A stretch of DNA of 64,000 nt. Source: Branchiostoma floridae. Its lineage: Eukaryota; Chordata; Leptocardii; Amphioxiformes; Branchiostomatidae. Where the stretch lies: contig NC_049980.1 in the NCBI RefSeq assembly GCF_000003815.2, forward strand, positions 29,091,494-29,155,493. The letters are read 5' to 3'. The position numbers and the translations under genes are program-made. The notes beneath the pieces were generated by a model that saw only the letters and a list, made by a program, of their open reading frames with translations, had not been told where the DNA came from and made no database searches. Positions 1-11,300 of the stretch are shown here, in pieces; position 1 is the first letter of the stretch; each line of letters opens with the position of its first letter.

Positions 1-80
1 CCTCCTCGTAATTTAGAGCTCGCTGACAACTCGGCTGAGCTAAATTCTTGATTTGTAGAGGAGGCTTAATGACAATGACA
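1..80 (+). repeat. Partial dispersed repeat at window edge
   Basis: The first bases (cctcctcgtaatttagagct) recur in one arm of the hairpin at 53853-53949. The following stretch (gagctaaattcttgattt, then an aggcttaatg-like run) recurs near 50250-50285. This is therefore one end of a dispersed element that continues to the left of the window. It lies inside an AMACR intron. No coding potential is seen. Confidence 0.6.
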
Positions 81-416
81 ATTAAGTGTTTGTAGTTTTT
101 TTCATGAACTCACTGCAAATAGCTGTCGAATTTAAAACGATATACAGTAAATTCATTATGCCTGTGACATATCCTAATGGGCACAGTAACATCTTTTACA
201 ATATTTTAATTTTGAAGGAAATAATGTTAACCCAAAATCTTTGAGTCTTGCAGCATGCAAGTAGTGACCAATTATCTCATGATCTCAACCAGTGTTATCA
301 TCAAGATATACCAATATTGGTTAGAAAATGCATTTTGCTTTACAGCTCTCTATAACAAAGACTTAAGTTTTCCGCAGGAAACTTTGTCAAAAGTTTATTC
401 TATTTTCCTCTTTCAG

Positions 417-1327
417 GTTGAAGGTGCTAGCTACGTCGGCTCCTTTATATGGCACACCCGTTTCATGTTCTCCCATGGCCGTGGGGAGAACTTACTGGAC
501 ACTGGGGCGCACTTCTACGAGACTTACAAAACAAAAGATGGGAAGTACATGGCTGTAGGTGCCTTGGAGCCACAGTTTTATGCACAGCTGCTAGAAGGTA
601 CACTTTCAATGGTTGACATATGTGAATGTCCTCTTTTTTTCATTCTAAATTACTGTTGAATGCTTTCTCAAGAAGGTAGACCAATGCAACTTTGCTACAA
701 CTTGCATTTGTTGCTATGCACAGTGTTACCCTATAAAAGTTGAATAATCCACCCTTAGTTTTGGTAACTTTCTGTCAAACTGGGTGGCAGTGAGCTAACA
801 CTAACAGTCAATTCTTTTAACATTCTAAAATTCTAGGCTTCTTTCATTTTTTCTACCTTTTACTTAAGATCAGCAGTTGTATAGTTTTTGATATGCATTA
901 CATTTTTGTCTTTTCAGGTCTAGGGCTTGCCAATGAAGACCTCCCACCTCAGATGGACCGTGACAGTTGGCCCTCCATGAAGGAAAGATTTGCAACAGTT
1001 TTCTCCAGTAAGACCCAGGCAGAGTGGTGTGAGGTGTTTGACGGGACAGACGCCTGCACCACGCCCATTCTGACTATGGAGGAGGCTCCGAATCATCCTC
1101 ACAACAAGTCACGTGACTCTTACCTGACCAATCAGGACGGAGGAGTGCAGCCCCGCCCCGCGCCTCTGTTGTCGAGAACCCCCGGTGTTGGCGGGGCGGG
1201 GCCCCAGCCGAAGGTTGGACAGCACACCAAGGAAGTGATGGTGGAGACTGGCTTCAGTGAAGAGGAGATTCACAAGCTTGTGGAGTGCGGAGCAGTTGAG
1301 CTTGGGGGGATCAAATCAGCTCTGTAA
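417..1327 (+). CDS. AMACR: Alpha-methylacyl-CoA racemase, C-terminal two exons (partial gene)
   Basis: Two exons are supported: 417-597 (after tttcag, donor GT at 598) and 918-1327 (acceptor AG at 916-917, stop TAA 1325-1327). Phase 1 joins them to read [10 protein letters not shown]. The protein aligns by eye along its length with the vertebrate AMACR C-terminus: motifs [59 protein letters not shown] and [13 protein letters not shown] is a family III CoA transferase-fold enzyme that epimerises (2R)- to (2S)-methyl-branched acyl-CoAs for beta-oxidation in peroxisomes and mitochondria. The catalytic His/Asp pair is encoded upstream of this window. The last residues are KSAL, where the vertebrate protein ends KASL, so the C-terminal peroxisomal signal looks non-canonical. 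Bases 1-416 and 598-917 are introns. Confidence 0.93.
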
Positions 1328-1782
1328 AAGACCTTGTACTGCTCTACACAATAGTTTGAAATTCATTTGTAGTAGACTGTTGTACAAAATGTTACTGTAA
1401 ATCTTGAATTGTCTGCAGTGTGTTTATGTTTGCTGTTTCTGCAAACGCATTTCCGATGCATTACCTAAAACCTCCTTTTCCCTCTTACCACAAAATTCAG
1501 TCCTAACAAAAATAGGTATATTTAGGGTATCATATATTTGTATCAGTAAGTTTATTTTTTGAAGCTACACTGAGGAGTTATCATTAAAAAATACATATAC
1601 AGTCAGACTCTATGTTCACTCAATGATGGGGAACCTACAAGAATTCATTCTATATTTGGTAGGTTTGATAAGATAAAGAAAATACTCTTATAATGTATCA
1701 TATGGACTTTTGATCATGATGCAGACAGAATACTACTAATATGATAAAAATGTAAAAAAAAAACACCTTGTGAGGTGAGAAT

Positions 1783-1788
1783 AATAAA
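1783..1788 (+). terminator. AMACR poly(A) signal candidate
   Basis: AATAAA lies 456 nt after the AMACR stop and is followed within a few bases by a GT-rich stretch (tgtgtttgttgttgttg), the usual arrangement of a cleavage/polyadenylation site. Another AATAAA-like motif near 1913 is an alternative. Confidence 0.6.
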
Positions 1789-2300
1789 CTTGTGTTTGTT
1801 GTTGTTGATTTAAAATCTATCAATCTACTTTTTACACATAACAAACCTTTAATGTGGGTACTCATTAAAATCTCAAACTAGATCCAGGAATCCTCGAAGA
1901 CTCTTTTGTAAAATAAATATAAACTTATATAAAGTACATGTAATAGTACTTTGGCACTGCACTATAACCTTAGTGCACAGGACTATGATTACCACTTTTT
2001 ACTCTTTGCATTTAAACTGACAATGTCTCTGTTCAGACAGTTTTAGGCAACTAGTCAGGAGAATGGAGCTTTCTTTCATGTCCATTTGATTTAGGGACTT
2101 CGTAACTTGGAAACATTAACAGCAACAAAATCTGAACCTCAAGTAAGCAATATTGAGGTATACTTCTGATAAAGTTGTCATGGTCCCAGCCATCTCAGCT
2201 TTTCTTCACGTACATGTGAGTTCTCTATGGTTATGAATATTTATGGAAACAAAACCGTATCCTGTAGTAACATTGTGAGTTTGCCTCATGAGTCAGTCCT

Positions 2301-5300
2301 TCAATAACATTCCATCTGAGCGAGCAGGGCTTCCATATCATCCTCTTCATCTGGCTCTCCATCCAGAACTGTGACTGGAACCATGTTTGCTTCATCCTAA
2401 ACAGAAAAATTATTTAACTTCATTCAACTTTTAACCATATTCCTCTTACAAAAATATGCAATTGTTAACTGGAAATTAGACTGGTCCAATAGCTAAAGTG
2501 GTAGAATGTTCACCTTGCATTCAGAAGGTTGGGGACTTGGGGTTGTAAACAAAAACTTGAAAAATGGTACATAAATACTGCTTTTTCTGCTTAGCACCCA
2601 GCACTTTCAATGCAGAGTAATGTAGTTGAACACACACCACTACTAGTGGACTAGCCCTATCTATTGTATGTGTATAGTGGCCTGTGGTCCAAGGGTTTTA
2701 GAACAAGAGATGGGCACTGCCCCTATACACCCAAAGGCAACGCGTAAGAAGAATTTTAACTTGCTACATCTGATTGTTTCTGCATCTACTCTTTTAGAAA
2801 CAACAATGTGTGAAATAAAAACCCAATGAGAGATTTCAGAACAGTCCATGAGCCTACCTCAGTACTGTACAGTATCCCATCAGGCACAGCGGTGTTGATC
2901 TCCACGGCAACCTTCCCGTTGCCCAGGACGGCCAGAATGACCCTCTGAAAGGCATTCTGGACTGCACGGTGGACGGCTATTTTCATTGCAGCTCGGGTGA
3001 GGGAAACTGCATCAGTGCATGTTTAGAAAAAGATTGTGTCATGGAAAGTGTTCCAGGAATATAGTATATGATTGATGAGTGAAAGACATGCTTTTCATGG
3101 GATTCTGTGATATGAACAAATGACTTGGATAGTGCTAACTGGGTAAACTCAGCATACCCTGCCAGATTTAACAAAAACAAAAGATGCTTATGCATGTAGC
3201 AATAATGCAATAAAATTCCTGTCAGCTCTAAGTTGGTCTTTTCTTTACTGCAAGCAGCTGTGGTACTACAAGTATGTTCCATTGTTTCCAAGGGACTATA
3301 GTATGTGAGTTATTTGCAGGAACATTTGCACAGTATTTATTTTGCCTAACAATAAAAAATAAAATTGATGAAAATTCATGTACTACCACATCTTGATTAG
3401 TAACTCTTAAAGTTCTCTAACCTCTCTCCTGTGGTCTTGCTGGATCTAAAGTCTTCTCCCCCAGCCCCACCCCGTCACAGGACATGTCCCAACCTCTGAT
3501 CTCTATTCTCACCACACAGATGTATCTCAGGGAGTGAGGGTCATGCTGGCATGCTTCTGGGTCTTGGCCGATGGACACAATATGAGTAGTCCAGCCATCC
3601 ATGCCGAGGAAGTGGTTAGCCAGGTCCAAACACTTGGAATAGGGAAGGGGACAGGGTTCTCTCTTCTTCATCTTGGTAGCATGCTGGACCTAAAAAAATT
3701 AATTCACAATTTCAGGATCTAGGAGTAGAGCTATAAAGGAAGGCTCTGAAGAAAGCAGACCTTAAAGTAGCCTTGTGTTTAAATTTATTCCTGTTTTCCC
3801 TCTATGGTGACAATATTCATGTCACCATCACTACCAGTACCAATCGACCACACCCTTAAAGTGCCTACTAGTACTAGGCTAGTTGGCACATGTGGCAGCC
3901 AGTTTCCTTGTTGTTTCACTATTTTTACAGGGAGAAGTCACTAGCACTTCCACTTATTATATAAACTTCCAGTTTAATGTACTTGAGGCACCTCAAACAC
4001 ACATTTCAGCTCCAACTGGGATGTTCTCACCCAGGTAAGTTGAACAGGGGTCTTCAATTTACTAACAACATATAAATGAAGAGCTCAAAAGTGAGACATT
4101 CCTACATCATCAACCTTTGAACTGGGACAGGCCTATCTCAGAATGGAAATTGCTAATGCCATTAAGTCTTGTCAATATCATACCATGATTGTCTGTCCAC
4201 CGATGAAGTATTTCCCATTCAGGCCAGCTCTTGCTTTGGCAGCATCTCTAGCTAGGTAGAACTTCACGAAGGCGTAGAAGTACCCTGTAAGCCTTTCTTC
4301 CTGCTGCCCTTCAGCTGCTGGCTGCAGCTGGACAGATGGCTTCATCTGTAATGATGCAGGTTTGCACGGGAGGGAAGGAGGAAAACTGAGGACAGTATTC
4401 TGTCTAAAGTACAGCTGTGAGTATGAAATAGAATTGTTTTTTTTAAATCTTTGCAGTGATTTTATTATGATCACAATTTTCATTGGCATATAACCACTGC
4501 AACACCATGAATAATATATGTATTACAGAATTTTTCCATAGTGAACTTAAAGGACAGCATCAGAAAATTTTCAATTCTTTATTTTCCAGTAGTTTACTCA
4601 TTAAAAAGTTGATGTACGTCAATTTTTACATTGATCCGCCTAATATGACCCTGTAGACACGTTTGAACTTCGCGCTCTCCTCCTCTCCCCGCCGCGCTGG
4701 CCGATGACGTAATGGCCTCGTTCTGATCGTCTGAGATTGTATGACGTCACGGATCCAAAACTTCTAGCCAGCCATTTTTCTCGGTGAACCTCGGTCCTCT
4801 CAGCGGTGAATAATCACCCCGCCATTCTGGAGTTCAGTTTGTTGTTGTTGAAAATTACTTTCGTGGACCTGTAAGTCGCATTGTGAGCTGTCTACGAAGC
4901 CTTAGTCCCCGGGAGACTGAACATGAATAAGCTTGCCTGCGAGTAAACCGCGCGGCGACGGGACGAAATCAAAACAATGGCGGTGGGGGAGGTTCACGCA
5001 CCGTGCCTTTCTGGACTTTTACAAGAGCGAGTTCGGGTCAGTTCTTACCTTCTCCTTTCCGGACAGCACAGCGATAATTACACGTAAGCTTCCACGAATT
5101 TTGGTTGAATTCACAATTGTCCAACTGGCATGGACATTAAAAAAAAACATTTTTCCTCTGACAACATACCCTTGATCGCTACATATCGAACGATCCCCCT
5201 TCCGCGCCGAAACATACATACAGCATTGTTGTCTTTACATACAACACAGGCCGGCATTGTGAATGGCGCGAAATGTCGGCTTCGTTTCAGAGTCCGTGAT

Positions 5301-6479
5301 TTGTTTTGAATGAACCCCAAGCAATCTCTGCCAAAGCTACATGATTGAAAAACCGACCAGTCCAGATGATTTACCCGAGAAACAGAAAATAAAGTGAGAG
5401 GCGAGGCGTAACTCGCACGATCTGTACAAGTTGCGGTGCTATCTGTTTCGGCGCGAAAAGGGGGTCGTTCGATATGTAGCGATCAAGGGTATGTTGTCAG
5501 AGGAAAAATGGTTTTTTTTAATGTCCCTGCAAGTTGGACAATTGTGAATTCAACCAAAATTCGTGGAAGCTTACGTGTAACTATCGCTGTGCTGTCCGGA
5601 AAGGAGAAGGTAAGAACTGACCCGAACTCGCTCTTGTAAAAGTCCAGAAAAGCACGGTGCGTGAACCTCCCCCACCGCCATTGTTTTGATTTCGTCCCGT
5701 CGCCGCGCGGTTTACTCGCAGGCAAGCTTATTCATGTTCAGTCTCCCGGGGACTATGGCTTCGTAGACAGCTCACAATGCGACTTACAGGTCCACGAAAG
5801 TAATTTTCAACAACAACAAACTGAACTCCAGAATGGCGGGGTGATTATTCACCGCTGAGAGGACCGAGGTTCACCGAGAAAAATGGCTGGCTAGAAGTTT
5901 TGGATCCGTGACGTCATACAATCTCAGACGATCAGAACGAGGCCATTACGTCATCGGCCAGCGCGGCGGGGAGAGGAGGAGAGCGCGAAGTTCAAACGTG
6001 TCTACAGGGTCATATTAGGCGGATCAATGTAAAAATTGACGTACATCAACTTTTTAATGAGTAAACTACTGGAAAATAAAGAATTGAAAATTTTCTGATG
6101 CTGTCCTTTAACGGCATTTGTAAAAGAAAACCTCCTTCGCCCTTTACAAAATCTATCTTGAAAATAAATAGATTTACACTTTTACAGGAACCATAACATC
6201 TGATTGAATATCCATAAAACAGATAACCGCTAAAAACGACTTTAATTTGCATAGAACATTAAATTCTGTAATGTTATAACCCAGATGCCTTACCACCTGG
6301 ATCTCATTGACAAGTCCATATTGCTCAAAAGCCTTGCACAGTTTGAAGTAGACCTCTTCTTCAGCCAGGCTCCCAGAGATCCTGCTGACATACAGGACCT
6401 TATCACTGCTGTTGGGACGTATAAACTCCACAAGCTCTGGTGCTGGCAGAGTCTGGACATATGGACATACTGTGCTCAT
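2301..6479 (-). CDS. RDM1: RAD52 motif-containing protein 1 (RDM1), complete, five exons
   Basis: Exons on the minus strand, 5' to 3': 6294-6479 (ATG 6477-6479), 4184-4345, 3422-3689, 2858-2991 and 2301-2396 (stop TGA). All junctions are GT-AG with compatible phases and total 846 nt, giving 281 aa; human RDM1 is about 284 aa. The first two exons encode an RRM: SDKVLYVSRISG is RNP2-like and YAFVKFYLARDAAKA is RNP1-like. The third encodes the RAD52-like motif region (SKCLDLANHFLGMDGW, and CDGVGLGE matching CRSPGIGLVEE of vertebrates). The fourth reads AVHRAVQNAFQRVILAVLGNGKVAVE. The tail is acidic (DGEPDEEDDMEALL). Vertebrate RDM1 binds nucleic acid and is linked to the cellular response to cisplatin damage. 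The gene is convergent with AMACR and divergent from CCDC112. Intron 1 (4346-6293) carries a 1.56 kb palindromic element. Confidence 0.92.
2478..2755 (+). repeat. Diverged tRNA-derived SINE copy
   Basis: A region like tagctaaagtggtagaatg then ttcaccttgcattcag resembles a tRNA head (box A side). It matches, with substitutions and a small insertion, the SINE on the other strand at 32350-32616. The downstream body is also shared: a gtaccatttt-like run, tgcttagcac-cagca, ccactactagtgga, and a gatgggc-ctgcccctac-like end. The internal box B is badly eroded here. It lies in the last intron of RDM1. Confidence 0.6.
3857..4036 (+). repeat. Dispersed repeat (shared with 43612-43790)
   Basis: Shared landmarks in the same order are an agtgcctagt-like start, a gcagcaggtttccttg-like core, a tttttacag or ttttaaag stretch, and an end around gctcgaggcacct with a gatgttct or gacgatttta tail. 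The two copies are 40 kb apart. This copy lies in an RDM1 intron and is strongly diverged. The family is unnamed here. Confidence 0.5.
4547..6111. mobile_element. 1.56 kb foldback element with 664-bp inverted arms and TTAA flanks
   Basis: The left arm 4547-5214 and right arm 5444-6111 are reverse complements over 668 positions with no indels: paired coordinates always sum to 10658. I count only around ten mismatches by eye. The 229-bp spacer 5215-5443 is unpaired. Each outer end is TTAA (4547-4550 and 6108-6111), and the element proper begins AGGACAGC and ends GCTGTCCT. TTAA target duplications are typical of piggyBac-type transposition, but no transposase is encoded, so a non-autonomous element is inferred. 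Each arm is GC-rich and contains a CRE palindrome TGACGTCA (4742-4749 and 5909-5916), a GTAAGT donor-like site and an 80-codon open frame, which is therefore mirrored. It sits in intron 1 of RDM1. Confidence 0.9.
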
Positions 6480-6790
6480 CTTTCAAGTTCACTTGACAAT
6501 GTAAGTTTCTGACTTGGAGTTAGGGGTGCTCTAGTGCTCTTCAACCATGCCCTGAAATAAAGAAGCTGTTCATATAGAAATTGTACAGTCATATCTGTAT
6601 CTGTATATCATATCTGTATCTACTGTATATACTAGAACATTGCCATATGTTCCAATTATTGGGGAAGAGCAAATTTATGGCCCTGGCTATTGACAGTGAC
6701 ACCATGTACCTTTCAGTGCACCCATGGCAATATCTTTATTTTCTTTCCTTGGCAAAATTATGCATATTCATTCATTGCTCTTCAATCTAA

Positions 6791-7938
6791 GAGGGTCTGC
6801 ATGGGGGGTCCTGACAACGCTTTACGCTAAATTCGGGACGGTCGACAACGCTTTACGTTAAATTCACGAAGGCCGGCAACGTTTTACGCTAAATTCAGAA
6901 AGGCTGACAACGGTTTACGCTAAATTCTGGAAGGCTGGCAACACTCGACAGAGGCGGGGGCGTGCTCCGCAAGAAAGATTGAAATTTTGAGTCTCTGAAA
7001 CACTATTCCCTGCATTTTGAAGGGAAATTTTCGCTGGCAGACAAAGCTAAGTTAAATGGCATATCTAATTAAAGAGTCCCAGGGGTTCAGCGTAAGCTTT
7101 TGAGGGTGACGCCAGCCAACTTATTTTGCCATGTCGAGCGCCGAAGGAAAGTCCGGGAAAATTTTGAAACCCTGCCCCCCTGAAACGCCATTTTCTGAGT
7201 TTTTTTGGCTATTATAGAAAAGTAAGTGAAATTACATTTTTATCAGTAAAAAATCACATCCCCCAGCCATGATACATATTTTTACGAAGTCGATGACAGA
7301 AGGTGAATAGAGTGGCAAAGGAGATCCGACGAAATTTTGAAATCTTGACCCTCTATAAAACTATATTTCGTGCATTTTGATGGGCAAATTTCTATTAGCA
7401 AAACAGGTCTTTGAGGTTGACACATCCCCGACATATTTTCAGAATTTCGAGTGCCAAAGGCGCGAGGCGGCACAAGGAGGACCATGGAAATTTTGAAATC
7501 TTGACCCTCTAAAATGATATTTCCTGCATTCTGAGGGGCAAATTTTGCTGGCAGACTAAGCTAACTTCAATGACATTTCTATTTGCAAAAAAAAGGTTTT
7601 TGAGGGAATACACCATATTTTTTACCATGTCGGTGACCGAAGGTGAAAGGAGTCGCAAGTGAGGTCCGGCGAAATTTTGAAATCTTGATCCTCTGAAACG
7701 CAATTTCCTGTGTTTTGAAGGACTAAATTTACTGGTAGACTACTTTTCGACTTACGAAATTTGGGAGGCCAGGCTACGCTTTACGTGAAATTTTTAGGCT
7801 AGATTACGCCTTACGTGAAATACACTGGCTACGCTTTACGGTAAATTTTCCATCCTCACTACGAATTACGTGAAATAAAATAGCTTACCCTACGAATTAC
7901 GGGAAAAGAGCATGCAGAAAAAGAGCATGCAGACCCTC
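6791..7938. mobile_element. Transposon-like element with short TIRs and subterminal repeats
   Basis: The left end GAGGGTCTGCATG (6791-6803) is the exact inverted copy of 7926-7938. Inside each end is a set of short direct repeats of about 30 bp, around acgctttacgctaaattc on the left (four units, 6822-6940) and acgctttacgtgaaat on the right (about five units, 7770-7910). The middle (6985-7740) consists of about five diverged monomers of 150-190 bp. Each carries a ctctgaaacgccatttcctg-like block and a gcaaattttgctgg-like block. The same monomer occurs in the element at 61363-61922. No target duplication is obvious. No gene was found in it. Confidence 0.65.
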
Positions 7939-8382
7939 ATCAAACATCCATTAAATTAACTTCCAGGGCAGCACAATCAATCTCCCTGTGTGGTAGTACT
8001 AGTATCACTAGTCTACCCATTGTCGGTTAATATCTACATCACTCTTATCCCTTGCTCTTATCTTGACAACAAACCCAGATAAATCCAACTCACCCATCCA
8101 AACAGTCCCGCCACTTCTGCAGAATAGTACATTTACCTGTCGTAGGTGACATTATATCAGATATCTTTTTGTAACTAGCAGTTTAATACAAACGTTACAA
8201 ACATTAATACATAGAAATATTTCAAACATAAAGTGATATTACTGCTGACCTACTTTAAATAAGATATACGACATTTTTATATGGCAAAAAGAAAAAAAAA
8301 GTATACATTATAATTACTGTCACCCCCATATTAGAAATGGTATATCTAAGAAGAAAGGGCATCATGGGTAACATTTTTCAAG

Positions 8383-11300
8383 ATGGCGACGGCAGGTGTT
8401 GGAAAAGTGAGTTGGTTGCGAAAACTTTAGTTTTCTGAGATATCTTTGATAGACAGTCGGTCGCCTTTTGCGGTAAAATCTGGGTAAAAGTCAAATTGAT
8501 CGGAATGTAGTATTTTTGTTGAGCTGTGTAGACCATAGTGCCGACAGCAAGCAAAGCTTCGCGCGTTGTCAGGGTACGAGTAGGATACTTTGTTTATGCC
8601 CCCCTCCCCCCATTGAAAACATTTTTTGACGCCTAAATTTTGGGCAGGTATAAAATTGATAACGTCAACTTATGCGTTTCTCAGAATGTTACATTATAAG
8701 ATTTTCCCTAAGAAAACACCATAGTTAGAGACATACAAGTTACACCTAGCAAACGCTGTGATCAATTTGATGATGAAGGTATAACTATAAACTGTTGTAT
8801 CTGTTGATAATTTTGAAAGAAAAAAAAAATGAAGGAATAATAGTTACTTTCACAGCTTGTTTAGTACAGACCCTATATATTCCATTTAAATTTCTTTTAA
8901 GAAGTGCATATGATGAAATATGTTGATTGTTATGCATGCTCGCTGGTACCACAAATACATGCCAGTCTGTTGAAACAGTGTATGCATGTACATGTACGAT
9001 GTACTAGTAAAGAAGAGCAAACAGCTGATTTATTTTAACAGATCAAAATAAGTGATCATAAATTACATAACTGCCATGATCTGTGAATAACAAAATTATT
9101 CCCTTTCCCATTAAAAACCATACAGGTTCTGAACAGTACAGACAAACAAACAAACAAAGCTGGTAAAGACAAGGATGTCTGGGTCTGGAAAACCAGGACT
9201 GAGAAAGCCAGGAAGACAGAGGTGCTGAGAGAGATTGACCAAATGGAGCTGAAGTAAGACCATTTGTAATAAGTTGGCACTTTTTAAAAGGATGCTTGAG
9301 AATCTAATAATTTGGCAACCAAGTGGGTGTTTTTTGCCTAACTGCAACAGACATAGCTGTCATCATGAACATACAACCTTCTTTTTTCACAGTTTCCCTA
9401 AGCCTTTCTTCCAAATGATTTAAACAGGAATTAGTAATACTGAATATTAAAGTTTTCAAATCATTGCACATTACATCTCAGTTCTGACTTAAGCTCTGAC
9501 TTTTTTTTCAATGATTATGTATATTCCATCTTTCAGAATCAAGAACCTGGAGCGAGAGAAGACAACCCATCTGTACAGTAAACGTTCCGACTTCAGACAG
9601 CAGTTTTGTGAGCTGGAAGATCTGGAGATGAAGGGCAATACAGACAGGAAGACAGAAAGTAAGGAGTCTGGATTCTAAATGATGATCAGACACTGACAGA
9701 AAACAACATACGTAATACGAGATAGCAAAGAAATCTAACATGCCACACCATTTTAAACTTAATTCAAAGCGCAGTTTTTGTAACATATATATTTACAGCA
9801 TTCTGGTCACATTCTCCAACTCAGAGCCTTGCCTGTCACCCACTCAATCAATATACCTTGCAGAGATTTTTGTGGGCATTGCCCCTCACCAGTTGTCAAC
9901 CAATCAGAGAATCACCTGAATGTTTTCTTTAGGTCAAGCAGATTCTCTGAGTGGCTGACAGCTGGTTAGAGGCCACGCCCACAAAAGTGGTAACCTCAGC
10001 CCAGTTTAACATAGCCTTTGCAAGGCATAATTTAAAGGCCACTAGCAAATAGGACAAATTCTGGTCATTGACAATTTGATGCTTGCATCATGTGCAGTGT
10101 GACATTTTTTATGACTTGACTTGGTTGTTTTAAGCGTAATTTGTGGGACAGCACTGTAAAATGTACATAGTTGCTGCCATATGTTCTGTTTTTCAGAGGT
10201 AAGACTCAGACAACAGCTGGACAAGATGAGAGGAATGGTGAAAAAGTTTCACATACAGCTGAAGGATGTCAAGCCCACTCCTGAATGTAAGTCTTGTTTT
10301 TGTTTTTCTCTTTGTGTAAAGGGTGCAGCCTTTATCAAAATTAGATAGGATTTTGGTTAGGGTAAGAAGTGACATGTGATGTTTTATGAATACACAGAAA
10401 TGTCTGGAATTTAAATCAAAAGTACTGTAGTCAATTGATATTTTGTCTTCATACAAAAGTTAACGCTAATAAAATTGTATTGATTGATAACAGATTCTTA
10501 TGCAACTTGAGACTGTATGTTAGTCTTCAAATGGATTTGGTGCCTAGTCCTGGGCATGTATGACCTACATGTATTTCCCACTATGATATTAATATTATGT
10601 AGGTACTCATTACCATTACCTGCACTTTGTGCATAGCCATCTCACTTGCTGGAATTACCATATCCCTACCCAAAATTGCCTGGCTAGAATTCCAGCGCCT
10701 CACCCTAGAATTCTACTTGGCTGTTGAGTCTTGTTGTTGTTTACCTGTTGCAACAAAACCAATTTTTCTATTTCTGCAGTTTTGGAAAAGTTAAAGGTCA
10801 CCATGGAAGAGATAGAAACCACCATCAGTGCATTTAAGGACCAGCGGAGATTAGAGTAAGTAACAAAGATCCTGTCAGATACTGTTCATACCACTATTTG
10901 CAAATCAGAATTCGCCAAGGCCAAGGGATTAAATTCATTAATGCTGAGGTTGATTTGGCAGATCAGTACTAATCGGAACTGGATTCAGACCATTCATACC
11001 AAGATCCTGATAAATCCCTGTGGCTGGTTGAATTCTGATTCACAAATCCGATGAATGGGGTCAATGATTTTAAGCATGTAGATACTAGATATGTGTATCA
11101 ATGTTGGCAGCCTCAATATGTGAAAATTAGTTTATTCATCACCTCAGAGAAAACTAAACAATCAGAATGGAATTTGTAAAATTTAATCAACACTTGCAAA
11201 ATGTTGACAGAGTTTTATAAACTTAAAATATCTGTGCCAAAACAGTTCTCTCAACATGTTTATATATATTGTATCATATGAGACCTTTTTTATCTTATTA

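Noticed and set aside
4933-5725. Two 80-codon proteins with almost the same sequence on opposite strands
   Set aside because: They are the two arms of the palindromic element. There is no recognisable domain, and the frames mirror each other by construction.
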